The notes under the pieces: model-generated
The model's input: the letters and a program-made list of their open reading frames with translations, nothing else
What the model was told of the DNA's origin: nothing
The model's database searches: none
NCBI RefSeq assembly: GCF_040939455.1
Contig: NC_134106.1
Location: 79,181,001-79,245,000 of the forward strand
Source of the DNA: Microcebus murinus
Taxonomy: Eukaryota > Chordata > Mammalia > Primates > Cheirogaleidae
Length of the DNA stretch: 64,000 nt
Reading direction: 5' to 3'
Shown: piece after piece, positions 1 to 13,079 of the stretch
Numbering within the stretch: position 1 is the stretch's first letter
Layout of the letters: the number at the start of each line of letters is the position of its first letter
Translations under genes and position numbers: made by a program

Positions 1-800
1 ACCTGCAGCTGTCAGATACAGATGCTGAAATCTGGGGTACGCTACAATGCATTCAGAGGAGGAAACTCTGGAAACCCCTTTCTCTGAGAAAAGGTTATTT
101 GGCCCAAAGAATTACGTAGGCAAAGATAATAGCTGTTCTCGAATATCTGAAGTGGTCTGAATTGGAGAAGGAAGAACTGATTCATTTCCTGTTGCTTCAG
201 AAAATAAAACTAGAACTGTTAAGTAAAAATTACAGGGTAAATATATGGTAGAAGTTGACAATGAATAGTGTTAAAATTAGGGAAACACTGGCATAAAAAT
301 GAAAACCTCTGGTCATCGGAAGTGCTAAGTAAAATAATCACGTAACTATTGTACAAGCTTTTTTATAGGATTCCTACGTTCAGGGTGACTCAGTCATGAA
401 TCAGAGAGAAGCTATTTCTGCATCATGCTGGTGAGGCTTTGCTGAAAATTACAGGTCAACCTATATAGCTGAATTAATAATTTTACATGTATCACAGTGT
501 CTTTCATAGGGCTCCTACACAAACTATAACACTTAAAATCGTAAATGATAGGAAAAGACATTTGCCTCCCCTAATATGTGTCATTATGGAAACAAAACTG
601 AGGCACGTTTATGCTGTCTCGTGAAACATCCTGCTTTATCCGTGGACAAGAACATAACATTTAACCAGAAGTATTGATCACATTGTCACAAGCATTTGGA
701 ATTACATTTCTCGTTTATTTTACCTGCAAGGGTTACTCAGCATGGACACGAAGGCTGTAAGTAAGACTTGAAGGAGAAAGTCATTTAAGGGAAATCGTAC
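1..800 (-). other. LONRF2: LONRF2 intron 3 (partial)
   Basis: Sequence downstream of the exon 3 donor. I looked for the next LONRF2 exon on the minus strand and found neither a matching peptide nor a supported acceptor. No repeat family recognised. Confidence 0.75.
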
Positions 801-923
801 CTTCTGTGCTTCTTTCTTCACAGAGTTGCACTCAGGATTTAAAGCAAGGCAGTAGAGAAATTCCTTCAACACTTCCTTACTTCTTCCCAATCCAGAAAGA
901 GCCTGAGCTTTTACATGATGTCC
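801..923 (-). CDS. LONRF2: LONRF2 coding exon 3 (TPR)
   Basis: A 123-bp exon of 41 complete codons, too short for an ORF caller. Acceptor ..AATCTAG ends at 924; donor GTACG starts at 800. It reads GHHVKAQALSGLGRSKEVLK then EFLYCLALNPECNSVKKEAQ-K, the TPR segment that follows exon 2 in LONRF2 (I recall GHQ rather than GHH in human). Both phases are 0. It is the last exon I can find; the next one, with the acidic linker, must lie left of position 1. With exons 1 and 2 the window holds 307 codons of the protein. Confidence 0.95.
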
Positions 924-2119
924 CTAGATTCACCAAAAGACAAAGTATACATTTTTGAAAAATCCAGCATGATTATATATTTTAATACAAACAGCCCTGA
1001 AAAAATGCTTAGAACCATTTAATTTCATATTTGGTAGAATAAACCAACTCCACCAAAGATGACTACAGCTCTACTACATCTCCCTGCCTTGGAAACTTAC
1101 CAAACTTCAATCAATGTCTCATAAATAACAATCTGCCATCAGAACACAGGAGTCACTATACCTGGAATTTGCTTCCCAAAGCAGTTCTAAGGAACACGCT
1201 AACAGAGAACTGGCTACCGATTTTAAATTCACTCAGTAATTACAGGACACTACCATGCTCCTGCCTTCAGGGAATTATTGGTCTCATGAGAGTAGCCATG
1301 ACCAGAAAGAACTATAATACAAAGGTAATACACTAAGTACCACAATGGAAACAAACAAAATACAATATGCATCAGTAATTTCCCATAGCATGTTCTTTCT
1401 GTCTTATGGATGTGGTATTTTCTCAAATCAGTGAAAATAATATTTGTTATTTTTTACCAGTTCATGTGTTTTAGTTCCATTGGGGTTGGCTGTTCTAATC
1501 ATTTATTTTCAGTCTTTCTCTTCTAAGCTATTGGATTTTTTTTCTAATGATCCTTAGCTCTTTGTTCACATTTTAAAAAGACAAGAGTGTTTCACACAGG
1601 TTTTCTCTGCTGTAGACTTGGTAAAGGCCTCTTTCCTCATAGACGTCACTGGTGAAAGGAAGACCAATTGTGTCCTTTGTCTACGCGGGTGAGCTTTATT
1701 TGGGATGCTGCTTTGTTTTCAAGAGTGTGGGGGAAGCCAGGCCTTAGGCTGGGAGCCTCAATACCAAAATTCAGATGGTCTTACTTAGGCGGATCCACTG
1801 CATGTATTAATAGCAATGTTTCCCCCAGGTAGTTTGTTCAGCTTCTTTGGAGGGGACCCCTATGAGGTTTCCCCCCAGTACTGCTCTGCACAGCATTGTC
1901 TAGCAAACCTCATTTCTTAATCCTACCCTCAGAGCCTAGATCCTCTCTGGAGTTTCCACTATGACATGAGACCTCAGTTCCCATCTGAACTGTAATATTC
2001 TCTGTTCTTTCATCCATTCATCCATATTCCAAAAATATGTTGAGTACCCTAATCCCATAATATTCCCTATTCTCTTCAATTATGCACTTATCCTTGTTTA
2101 TACTTCCTTATCATCACAT

Positions 2120-3110
2120 TTTTATTAAGGTATAATTTATATACAACAAAAACTCACTAACTGTAAATGGTCAGTGTGATGAGTCTTGGCAAATGTGTAT
2201 TTTATGATATGGCACATTTCCATCACCATGAAATGTTCTCTAACGCCTTTCGAAGCCAATCCTCTCACCTTTCCAGGTCCAGTAACCACTGATCTGTCAC
2301 TACAGTTTTGCCTTTTTGAGAATTTCACACAAGTGGAATCACATACACAGTCTTTTGTGTGCCTTCCCTGGTTTAGCGTATAACCCTTTTGAGATTCATC
2401 CATGTTCTTGCACAGATCAACACCTCATTCTTTTCTTTCACGAAGTAGTATTCCATTGTATTCCAAGTAGTTATTTCATACCACTATTTGTCCATTTACA
2501 TGTTGATGGACATTTGGGTTACTTTTAGTCTTTGGCTATTATAAATTAAGCTGCTATGGGCATCTGCATACATGTCTTTTTAAAATTTCTATTGAGAAAA
2601 TACAGTTATGATTGTTAAGTTGCATAGGAAGTGTATGCTTAACTTTAAAGAAATAGCCAAACTGTCTTCCAAAGCAGCTGAACCATTTTGCATTTCCAGT
2701 AGTGAGAGAGTTTCAGCTAATAGACATCCTCGCTAACACTCGGTATGGTCAGTCTTTTTAATTTAAGCCATTCCAGCAGGTATGTAGTGGCATCTCTTTG
2801 AAGTTTTAATTTGCATTTTCTTGATGACTAATGAATGATATGGAGCACCTTTTCATGTATAAATTTGATACTCATACGTCTTCTTTGGTAAATTATCTGC
2901 TCAGATACCTTGTCCATTATTTAACTGAGTGCTCTGACTTATTACTGAATCTGTAAGAGTGTTTTATATATGCTAAATACAACTCTTTTATCAGATGTAT
3001 GCCTTGCAAATATTTTCTACCATTCTGTGTTTGCCTCTTCATTTTTGTAATAGTATCTTTTGAAGAGAAGTAGTTTTTCTTAATCCAACATTTATTAATA
3101 CTTACAATGG
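2120..3110 (-). mobile_element. Old L1 (L1M) 3' region fragment
   Basis: Read on the plus strand this is the reverse of a typical L1M 3' region, with hallmark phrases such as ATTGTATTCC, 'GTTGATGGACATTTGGGTT' and 'GGCTATTATAAATTAAGCTGC' in the known order. Heavily mutated; no ORF. Confidence 0.8.
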
Positions 3111-3162
3111 GCCAGGCATTCTTCATCAGTGAGCAAAGGAGGCAAGAATAAATCCCTGCCTG

Positions 3163-3290
3163 TATTTTTTTTTAATTTCAGAATATTACGGGGATAAAAC
3201 ACTTTGGTCACATAAATTGCCTTTGCACCACCTGAGTCAAAGGTACAAGTGTGCCCATCTCCCAGACAGTGCACACCACACCAATTAGCT
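3163..3290 (-). mobile_element. L1 3' UTR fragment, primate L1 lineage
   Basis: Reverse-strand copy of the L1 3' UTR motif 'AAGTGTGCCCATCTCCCAGA' that follows a GAGTCAAAGGTAC-type stretch. Short, truncated at its 5' side; exact borders uncertain. Confidence 0.6.
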
Positions 3291-5002
3291 GTGAATTTAC
3301 AGAAGTTTGAAAATTTATCAATTTGGCCACAGCTGAGAATCGTTCAATCTGCAATTGCCCTGCTTTGGGGGATTCCCCTAATTTCCAGCTGTTTGTCAGA
3401 TTTGGGTCCATACTCTAACACTTCAAGCTTTCTGCTGCCTGAGCTGCATACTATTGGAAAATACATTCAGCTAAGACAAGCACTAAACTCACAGATATGA
3501 GTCCCTGTCACTCTATCTTTTAGGAATAGATTTCTATCTGATCTCTGCCATTTATCATTATTATTATTATTTTGCTATGCCCTCTGCATTTCTCACATGC
3601 ACAGTTTAGCTGTGAATCAGGGATTTATGTTCTAAATTTGAGTCTCACTCCTGCTGTTTTTATGCTACCAACACGCCCCCTTTCCCCTTTACCAGCCCTG
3701 AACTCAGAACTCTGGTACTTTCAGGTGGTGATGCTGAGGGTTTTTCCCATTATTGATTTTTGTAACTGTAACTGTGGGGATAGACAGAACCCTTGGGCCA
3801 AAAAACCATAAAATCACAATTCTCATCCCTTTCGTGTGCAGGTTTTTGAGATTAAATTCTCCCTTGGCTTCTGTTTTTGGATGGTTTACAGTGTCTTTAT
3901 TTTTCTTTTTAAATCTAGTTTTTATAACTGTTTTCTCCTCTGGGTTCACATGACCACTTCACTCTTTTGCTGTGACCAGAAATAAACCACCCCCCAACCC
4001 ACTACTGTCATTTTAACTGGGTCCCCTAAGAAGGAAAACAATAACACATGCACTTCAGTTGTTAGCTCTCAACTACCTACATCTCTTATCCTTATCTCTG
4101 TATTTAAAATGGTCCAACACACCAGCAGCCACTAACAGCCAAATGTAAAGAGGTCCAGTTTCGAGCCTCTATCGCACCTGACTTCCTTCTCCACTGTTTT
4201 AAATACAACGAACGGCTGATGGTGACCAGGTTCCAGCACCAGCACCAGCACCAGCACCTCTCCTAACATTTTTTAACTGTTCATCGCATCACTTCCAGTT
4301 CTCTGAGAGAGTGGCTATTTCAAAGACATGACAAATATTTGGACAACGGACCACCAGTTTCATCCCTGACTGTTCCTAAAAAGCCTCAAATATGCTTCGG
4401 GCCATCAGTGGATCACCTATAGGACTCTTTATGATGACTAGGTGAAGTCTCACTGATTTTCTCATTCTCCTTTCATATGAGTGGATCCAGCTTTTGTGGA
4501 GTCTGAATCTTACACAATTTGAAAGGACCTTTTTTAAAAAAAGTGCAAAATTATGAATACAAAGTTGCTAGGGTCCCTCCCAGGCCTACGAAAGTAAAGG
4601 TCCCAGACTCTCAAGTTTTAGTAGCTTTTAAACCTGCTCATTCTGCTTATCACAAGTTCTGAGAGAATAAGACTGCCCTATATACACAAATAACTTCACA
4701 CAAAGGTTTTCATTCACATGCATATGATCTCAATCAAGATTTGCATTTTATACCACAGGGTATCCATAAATGTTTACTAATTAACTAGCTTTTAAGTCTT
4801 ATAGGTTCCCTGTTTGAGTAAAATCAAACTAATCATGCACGTATATATACTTCTGCCTATGAGCAAATATTTTGGTGGTATTGGCTTATATTCAGTTGTT
4901 CCAAAAGTTTTGAATCATTAGCCATGACTGGCTGCTTGAAAGTGTAGTTTCACTTGAATAAAACACACTGCTATGACATCCCCCCAATTGGAACCGAGAA
5001 GT

Positions 5003-5324
5003 GTTTTTTTTGTTTTGTTTTGTTTTGTTTTTTAAGAGACAGGGTCTCACTCTGTTACCCAGGGTGGAGTGAGGTGGCCTGATCATAAGTCACTGCAACC
5101 TTGAACACCTACCTGGGCTTAGATGATCCTCCCACCTCGGCCTCCCAAGAAGCTGAGACTACAGGTGTGTACCACCACACCCAGCTAATTTTTAAAATTT
5201 TTTTGTACAGATGGGGTCTTGCTATGTTGCCCAGGTGATCTGGAAGTCCTGGCTTCAAGTGATCCTCTCACCTCAGCCTCCCAAAGTGCTGGGATTACAG
5301 GTGTGAGCCACTGCACCTGGCTTA
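5003..5324 (-). repeat. Full-length dimeric Alu (older subfamily)
   Basis: Starts with a TTTTG-rich reversed A-tail at about 5,003-5,031 and ends with the reversed left-monomer head GAGCCACTGCACCTGGC. Both monomers and the central linker are present. Lacks the lemur-specific linker of the copy at 16,170. A short AAGTG repeat flanks it. Confidence 0.92.
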
Positions 5325-5784
5325 AAAGTGCTTCCATCTCATCTTAATCATACTTGGCCAATTTAGCCTTCCCCACAAGCAACTTACTCTCCCCACCCCT
5401 TAACTGTGGAGTAAATTTACATGCTTTCCTATTTTAAAGTGATTTGTTGGAGTACATTTCTGCTGAAGCTGCTCTTCACTAGGCATCTGTCAAGAATTGA
5501 GGTCCACAAATTTGCAATAAACCCTGAAGATACTACCACAATTTCAAACACTAATCATTTGCTGCCTCCCTTAAAGTTACAATTAGCCATGTAACTTTGT
5601 AGTAACTCAGTCTATCTTTTGTCAGAGACACGCTACCAAGTTTTTAGCTCAAAGAACAATACTGTGGTATTTGAGAGGGAAATCTAGCTTCAGAGAGTGA
5701 CTGCAGATCTATTGTCAGTCAGAAATACTACTTATAAGTCATAATAATTAAGGCTTGATCATTACTGATAGAAATTACCTCATA

Positions 5785-6100
5785 AGGAGAGTGTCAGGGG
5801 AGGGGGAAGTGGGGAGATACTGGTCAAAAGATACAAAATTTCAGTTAGACAGAAGGAATAAATTCAAGAAATCTATTGTACATCATGCTGACTATAGTTA
5901 ATGATAATGTACTATATTCTTGAAAATTGCTAAGAGAATAAATTTTAACTGTTCTCACCACAAAAATGACAAGTATGTGAGGTAACACATGTTAATTAAC
6001 TTGATTTTGTCTTTTCAAAATGTATACATATTTCAAACATATTGTACATAAACATATATAAATATTTTATTTGTCAATTAAAAATACTTTTAAAAAAGAG
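5785..6100 (+). mobile_element. L1M 3' UTR fragment
   Basis: Forward L1 3' UTR: 'GTACATCATGCTGACTATAG', TTGCTAAGAGAATAAATTTTAA, TGTTCTCACCACA, ending with ATTTGTCAATTAAAAATAC and an A-rich tail. Ancient copy, no coding part left. Confidence 0.75.
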
Positions 6101-7045
6101 TGGATCAAGTGATAGGAGAAACGGCATCAGAAACTGGAGTAGAAAATGTTTTTTTTAGTGAAGCAAACACATCAAAATAGATTTCTGGACTTTACCCAAC
6201 AAACATTTACTCCCATCCTTGGGTTTACTTTCAAGTCCATCTTTACACTCCATCTAATCTGAAAACATTTTGTTTTAAAAGACTGAAGGATGGATGAATG
6301 AATAGAAGGGAAGAAGGAAGGAAAGACAGGCTATTCTCAGCTTGTCTATCAACCAAGCTTAGCATCTCTTCAATGTTTTGCAAACAAAGATGATAAAAGT
6401 GATATAGTAGGTAGGAGAATAAATATTTTTAATTATTGGCTGACTAATAGAGCATGCTATAGTTGTTAATTTCATCACAAGTTATTTAAAACTTTAAAAT
6501 TCAAGGGTTCATGAGAAAGCATTTAAGCTATCATTATTAGATTAGCAAAGTTCATTTTGTGTCATCAGAGGAAGAAATATTAGGCCTTTCCAACCAAAAC
6601 ACAGAGACTAAAATTAGTCCAAAATACACACAAAACGTTAATCCTTTCACTAATAGCACGGGTAAGCTTACATGCCTATTAACGCCCAACAGCGAATCAT
6701 GATCATTACGTGATCTTCCTATTTAAACTGTAATTTTAAAAATTTTCTCTTCACTCACAATTCTATAAAATTTGATTATTTTGTTTCTATAGTTTTCAGT
6801 GTATAGGGCATATTATTCAGCTAAATATCTACTAAGTGTAACCTAAATTAGTGTTTCTTATGTTAATCTTTAGTCTTCTAATTTGGGTTGGTTTAGTATT
6901 AAGTGGATTGCTAAACTTAGACTACTGTAATTTAGGGGAAATGTACATTATCTGTAAGTACCTAATCAAAATTAATCTTGTATTATTTTTAAGAAAATTC
7001 CATAAACTTGCACTTACTATCTCCAAAGCCAACAAATACAAATAC

Positions 7046-7164
7046 CTTAGTCAAGAGAGGTTCGTTCTGGCAAACTGCACTGGCATCCTGGAGAGCCTGC
7101 TCGTAGTTCTTCATGGTTAAATACAACTCTGCTCTCAGCAGCAATAATGAATTATCATCAGGCG
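7046..7164 (-). CDS. LONRF2: LONRF2 coding exon 2 (TPR)
   Basis: A 119-bp exon: acceptor TTTCAG at 7,170-7,165 and donor GTATTTG from 7,045. It completes the split Ala codon (G|CG) and then reads PDDNSLLLLRAEL..YLTMKNYEQALQDASAVCQ..NEPLLTK (39 codons), ending in phase 0. This is the canonical TPR that joins exon 1 (QALDL-A) to exon 3 in LONRF2. Reading through upstream from 7,216 gives only intron sequence. Found from the protein match and splice consensus; phase continuity with both neighbouring exons confirms it. Confidence 0.96.
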
Positions 7165-8324
7165 CTGAAATACAGGAGGAATGCAAATAAATAAAAATGA
7201 CTGCATTTAAAAGCAAATAATCTTTAAGTTGTTAAAAATGCTAAATTAGAAAATAAATATAATGACAAAATAAGAAACAATTCTTCCTTCTACATTTAGA
7301 GTTTCATAGTTTGATGAGTATATTTTATACAGAGTTTCTCTCAGGAAGACAGAAGATTAACAAAACTTCAAACCGCACCAAGAAAAACAGACTGCCATTG
7401 ACTATTCCTGCATACACACTAGCTACAATATAATCTCCAATAATAAACTAAGTAAGATTGCTGAATCATCTTAGGGCTATAACCAGATATTAAGAGATTT
7501 AATATAACCTGCATGAAAGTGCACAAGGAAAGCCATACTTAAAACACTAACAAAAAAGTAAACATAATTTGTTTTTCTACACAACTGGGTAGATGCTGAT
7601 TTATCCCCATAATTGTAGCTACAATATGTTCTCTTAAAGGGAAAAACGAGAAAAAGAAAACGTCCTTTCTTTATAATTTCTCAAACAGAAGAGATTCTGA
7701 TAATTACTCAGATGCTATTAGACATAAGTGCAGCTACACAGAAGCCAAGAATGGCTCTATGAACTGACTGGTAGTATACAACGTACTGACCTGGCAGGGT
7801 CCCATGGAAAAGTGACGCTGCCAGACCTCACAAAAAGCAGAACCATCACAACTGCTTTTCATACTGCTGCACCTGGCTCACTGTGTATACCCATGCAAGG
7901 CTGTAGGTAACAGGGCTGCAACTGTGCATTTTAGTTGATCAACAAATTTTCTGAACACCTTTGATGTGTTCTCTCTACGTAATACACATTTTCACTGTGC
8001 TCCAAATCCTTGAACCTGACTCTTTTTCAAACTACTCACTTGGTCCGTTCCAAATGTTAGTATGCCTTCTTTTAGTTTATGTAAGTAACTGAGCAAGTGT
8101 GCACAAAGAATTCATGCAAAAAGATATTACATCAACACATGGAGAATGGTAACTATTTATAAATGTATTATCACTACATATATATATATATAATATAGAG
8201 AAACTATGACAAAAAAAGTAGAAAAGGGGGAAAGGAACAGCAGGAATCAAGCAATACAATTTGAATTATTAAAAGCTCGATGAGATTGTTTTATGTAGAT
8301 AAATGGCTAGAACAGGGGAAGTAG

Positions 8325-8460
8325 CTTTTTTTTTCTTTTTCTGTAAAAGAACAGATAGTAAATATTTTAGGTTATGTAGGCCAAGAGGCAAACTGGAGGA
8401 CATTATACAGTACTTCTATAACAAAACAAAAAACAAATTTCACATATTTTTTATTGATGA
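8325..8460 (+). mobile_element. hAT-type MER element fragment
   Basis: 'CTGTAAAAGAACAGATAGTA' followed by AATATTTTAGGTTATGTAGGCCA and a TTTTTTATTGATGAAATTT tail-side block match a small non-autonomous hAT (Charlie group) MER family. I am not sure of the subfamily number. Confidence 0.6.
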
Positions 8461-9339
8461 AATTTAAAATGTGATAATATTAATTCAGTACATTTTCTTG
8501 TAATAGAGATCTGCTAATGAGAAGAATGGAATTATTTTGGGGAGGATAACATTTTCCTTAATTAAAGGTTCTACGTTACTGTTCCCTGTCATCAAAATCA
8601 ACTGAAAATGTTCATCTGTTAATTATAATCTATAATGAGAGTTTATGTGTTTCATCTTTGAAAATGCACGTATGAACTGCGAAGTACTGATACCAATCCA
8701 CAAAGATATGATTTTAAATTGAACAGTTTTACTTCTGAGAAGGCATTACAGAATTCTATTTGATTTTTCTCATGTTTGCCTTTGTAGTATGTCATTATAT
8801 ACTTAATATAATTGTAGATTAATCATTTCCAACTAAAAGTTTAGGTAAAAGTTTTTCAGTTGCACAGTGAAATGCATTTTGAAATATATAAATTCTCCTT
8901 GGGGGATTTTTGGAAATCTCAAAAAAAAAAAGAAAAGAAAGCGCTACTGGAACTACAGTTTGCGCTGGGGAACTATGTCTGCTGCAAACGTGTGAGAGAC
9001 TGGAGATCTCACATCTTGTTCCTACTTTGCTGAAGTTCTCATTAGTTCAAATAGTCTGCCAATTAATTCTCTTGAATTTCCTAAATAGGCATATCATATG
9101 CAATTCACTTTGATTTTTTCATTCTAATATTTATACACTGTACCTCTTATTTCTTTTTACTCTCATATTGCAATAATACTGACAATGGACATTTATCTCT
9201 TGAATTTAAAAAGAATGTGTCTAAAGTATGAAGTATATCACATACTTTAACATGTAGTGTGTTTGCTTTAAGTTTCTGAGAGAAAATATTTATCAAGTTA
9301 GATAAATTCCCTCCTAGTCCTAGTTTTCTCTAAGGGCTT

Positions 9340-9900
9340 TACAGCAAGAGGGTGTTGAATTTTACATAACGCTTTTCAGCATCTGAGAGATTGCAAGTAG
9401 TATGTCCCCTTTAACCTGTTGTTGTAGTGAATTACACTGAAAGGTTTGTCTAATACTGAATTATCCTTGTATTCCTTGGATGGGTTCTTCTTGATCCTAA
9501 CTCTTATCATACTGCTGGACTCAAAATACAAAGAAATTTAATTAGGATTTTTGGCAACTATATATTAACACATAATTTGTACTAGCCTATAAATTTTTTC
9601 CTGTACAAGTTTTACCTGATTGTGGTGTCAAGATTATACTAACCGTATGAGATTAAAATCTTCCCCATATCTTTCTATGATCTGAAATAAAATGGGAATT
9701 AATCACTGAAAGTCTGTGAAAACTTGCTTGACTTTAGTGCCTTTTTATCAGAAGAAAATCCCTAAAGAGCATTTCAACTTCTTTTATGGTTATTGGTCCA
9801 TGTCAGGCTTTTATTTCTTCCTGGAAAAATTCTGATAATTTGTGTTTTCCTAAAATTCTCCTTTTCATTTAGGATTTAAAATCTGTCATAAATATTCATT
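9340..9900 (-). mobile_element. Old L1 ORF2 (reverse transcriptase region) fragment
   Basis: Reversed L1 ORF2 landmarks in order: TTTCAGCATCTGAGAGA, GTAGTGAATTACACTGA, 'CCTTGTATTCCTTGGATGGG', then decayed palm-domain sequence. Many substitutions; borders approximate. Confidence 0.6.
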
Positions 9901-10776
9901 TGTATCTGCAAATATGCTTCTTCATTCCTGCTATTTGTGCTTTTTTTCTTCATCACATTTACCATTCATCTCTTACTAGTCTTCATAATGACCACTTTCT
10001 GACTTGTTAACCAACTCCATTTTTTTTGTTTCACTAAGATTTTCCTCATCATTCCTTTGCTTATACTATCTTTGTGCTAGCTTAATTAATCCTGATGAAG
10101 CTTTCTGGGTTGAAAACACATTTCACTTATATTTATTTTTAATCATTCTTTTCTAATATAATGCCTTTAAGTCTTTACTCCTCACATTCTACCGGTAACA
10201 GCTGCTTTTATTTAAGTCCAAAATTAATACAATTGGCTTCCCATCTAGACACTGAATGAACCAAACCATTTTCTTTGCTAACTTTCACCATTTGGTGATC
10301 AATTCATGAAGACAGAATTTCATAAGCTAGTCTTTTAAAACATATAAAAAAATGCCTACACATTTTCCAAGCAATAAGCTTTAAACTTAATAAAACTAGG
10401 GAATTTATTTAGGAATAACTCAAAAATTAATAAAAGAGGAAAAGCAACTTAAAATGCTATGTGTGGAGAAAGCATATGCAAGAAAAATGTGCACATGTAC
10501 CTTCCAAAGAATTGACCCCAAATCTCAGAGGGTTCACCAGGTAACCCCTCTATGGGGAAGGGTCAAAGGACAGCCTGAGAACCAGGTCTTGTGAGGAAGA
10601 GAGGAGACAGTCTACTCTCTATGTTTATGTTTCGGGTTGATCAAAGGCTATTCTCCAACTGCAACCCAGAGCCATTTTTGTCCTGGGAGGTAGGGTCACT
10701 GCTGTAAAATCTGTCATATGAGTGTGTAGTGGTGAGAAATGGAGAACACTACAATGTTATTTAAAAAGACTTAAAT

Positions 10777-10920
10777 GAGCTGGGCACCGTGGCACACACC
10801 TGTAGTCCTCACTATTCAGGAGGCTGAGGTGGGAGGACTGCCTGAGCCCAGGAGTTTGAGTCCAGCCTGGGCAACATAGTGAGACCCTGTCTCTAAAAGA
10901 TAAAATAAAAAGAGTTAAAA
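10777..10920 (+). repeat. Alu monomer (FLAM-like)
   Basis: A single left-type monomer, GAGCTGGGCACCGTGGCAC to CTGTCTCTAAAAGATAAAAT, with no right arm. Flanked by the near-identical direct repeats AAAAAGACTTAAAT and AAAAAGAGTTAAAAAT, so it inserted as a monomer rather than being a broken dimer. Confidence 0.8.
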
Positions 10921-10924
10921 ATAA

Positions 10925-11250
10925 TGTCTTTTGCAGCAACTTGAATGGAACTGGAGGCCATTATCCTAAGTGATATAACTCAGGAAAAAACAAATACTTT
11001 ATGTTCTGGAAAGTGGGAGCTAAACTATGGGTATGCGTGGTCACACAGACTGCTATAATGGGCATTGGAGACTCAAACAAGGGAGTTTGGGAGAGGGGTG
11101 AGGGGTGAAAATTTACCTATTGGTACAACGTGCACCATTCAGGTGATGGGTTCACTACAAGCCCAGGCTTCACCACTATACAATATATTTATGTAACAAA
11201 ATTCCATTGTTCCCCTTAAGTCTATTGAAATAAAAATTAGTTAAATGAAT
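10925..11250 (+). mobile_element. 5'-truncated L1 3' end
   Basis: Forward L1 end: 'GCAACTTGAATGGAACTGGA', AAGTGGGAGCTAAACTATGGGTATG, GGGAGTTTGGGAGAGGGGTGAG, and a 3' UTR ending in AATAAAAATTAG. Lies directly against the Alu monomer tail. Confidence 0.8.
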
Positions 11251-13079
11251 TGACATATAAAGCAATAAAACATGAGTGATGTTCCCTGTGAATATTAATA
11301 GAAAGAATGAATGGCAATATTCCCCATAGGCTATTTATTCAAATTGATGGAGGCCTTACAGAGCAAAGTCCATAAACATCAAGTGTGTGTCTTGAACTTT
11401 TATATTTGTGCCCATGCAATCACCGCCCAGGTAATCCCCAGGGCATAGGAAGGTTGCCCTGGGCACTCTCCCACTTAATACGCCCCTCCTAAAGGTAACA
11501 TTACACCTGTGAGCTTTGTCCACATTGTAGTTTGTTAACTGTAGTTGGTTTATTTTCTTTTAGTGTATTAGTCCATAAAGACATTGTAATATATTTACCC
11601 ATTCTGCTCTTATTGGACATTTGGGATTTTTCCATTTTAGTGGTCTAACAATGACCATTCTTATACATCCCTGTGCATTCTTTTGGTGCAGGTATGCATG
11701 CACCTCTTTGAAACTGGCCAAAGAACATATTTAACACTTGTAGATACTACCAAACAATTTTCAGGGGTATAATCTGCAGTTCCATCAGCAGCATATGATA
11801 GTTCTCATTTGTCTGTATCTTCTCCAACATCTAAATAAATATAGATGAAGTAGTTCCAATAAAAATTTAGTGTCTGAATTGGAAAGTGCAGTGAATGCAA
11901 AATACACAATGGATTTCAAAGGCTTAGTTGGAAAAAGAGTAAAATCTCAATTATTTTTAAAATTGAAGACAAGCCGAAATAATATTGTGGATGGGTAGGG
12001 TTAAAAATACTGCTAAAACAAATTTCACCTGCTTTTTTTTTCACCCTTTTATTTTTTTTTTCACCCTTTTAAACATGGCTACCAGAAAGTTTTAAATTCC
12101 ATATGTGACTTACACAATAGTTCTATTAACCAGTACTGCTCTACACCATATACGCATATATAAGACAACTGAAAACTCAAAAATATGCAACCTGTTAAAG
12201 TGTGGGTATGTTGACTGTAAAAACTACAGAACACTTGTTACATAAAGCAAGTCAGTTGCTCTATTCCAGCAGCAATACCCTAATTTAGATATATATTAAT
12301 AGATAACCTGTTCAAGTACTGAATCATAATTTGTTTTGCAAGACAAAATTGAACGTTAGTCACTTTGTAGTGTGTGCATTCATTCTAAAAGAGAAAACCT
12401 TAAGTTTAAAATAAAATGCATACCTACTGTAGCCTACAAGAAGATTCATTTAGCAACAAAAGATTACACCAAGTCTTCTTGGCTAGTGATTTAAGTCATA
12501 TATACTATATAATTAACACAAAAATCAGTGAATTCAAAAACAAATCATCCTTCACATGCTGCCCGAAACAACTGCAAATACAGCATACTCGTTCAAAGGC
12601 AAATACAATGACAGAAGTTTGGCTTTTCTTTAGATTACATATTGTTAACAGGTGGTGGCTGGGTGAAGGCCTGAGAGAGCCTAGTGCTGGTCTGAGACCT
12701 AAGTAAAGATGAACGAACGAACGAATGAATGATTAAAAACCACACGCACTAGTCAGCGTAACGATCAAATACGATAAACACGCCATAACAACATCCAATG
12801 GCCTTTGAGACAGCAAACACGATAGAGCCAGACAGTACGAAGTAATGAAAGCAGAGTGGAAAGGGTTCCTTCCTGGATACAGACTAGCTAAAACCCCAAA
12901 GCAAATCCTGCCCCAGCACAAGGCACTCCGGTTCCGCACCTCTACTGCGTCAGTTATTTGCATTTTCCTGCAGGACAAGCAAAAAACACTTTGTCACCTT
13001 CCCACTCCTAAACAGCTGGAAAGGGGCTGAAAGGCTTTACAGAGCTGCTCAGGGAGGCCTCGGAAAACTATGCCTATTC

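Larger units (their letters stand above)
924..7045 (-). other. LONRF2: LONRF2 intron 2
   Basis: A 6,122-bp intron between exons 2 and 3, bounded by GT..AG on the minus strand. It holds an old L1 fragment (2,120-3,110), a lemur-type L1 3' end (3,163-3,290), a full Alu (5,003-5,324) and an L1M 3' UTR (5,785-6,100). The remaining stretches (924-2,110, 3,490-4,990, 5,330-5,780 and 6,110-7,045) are AT-rich unique-looking DNA in which I see no exon or RNA gene. A short CCAGCA-type hexamer run lies at 4,233-4,259 and a short ATT run at about 3,557-3,573. Confidence 0.9.
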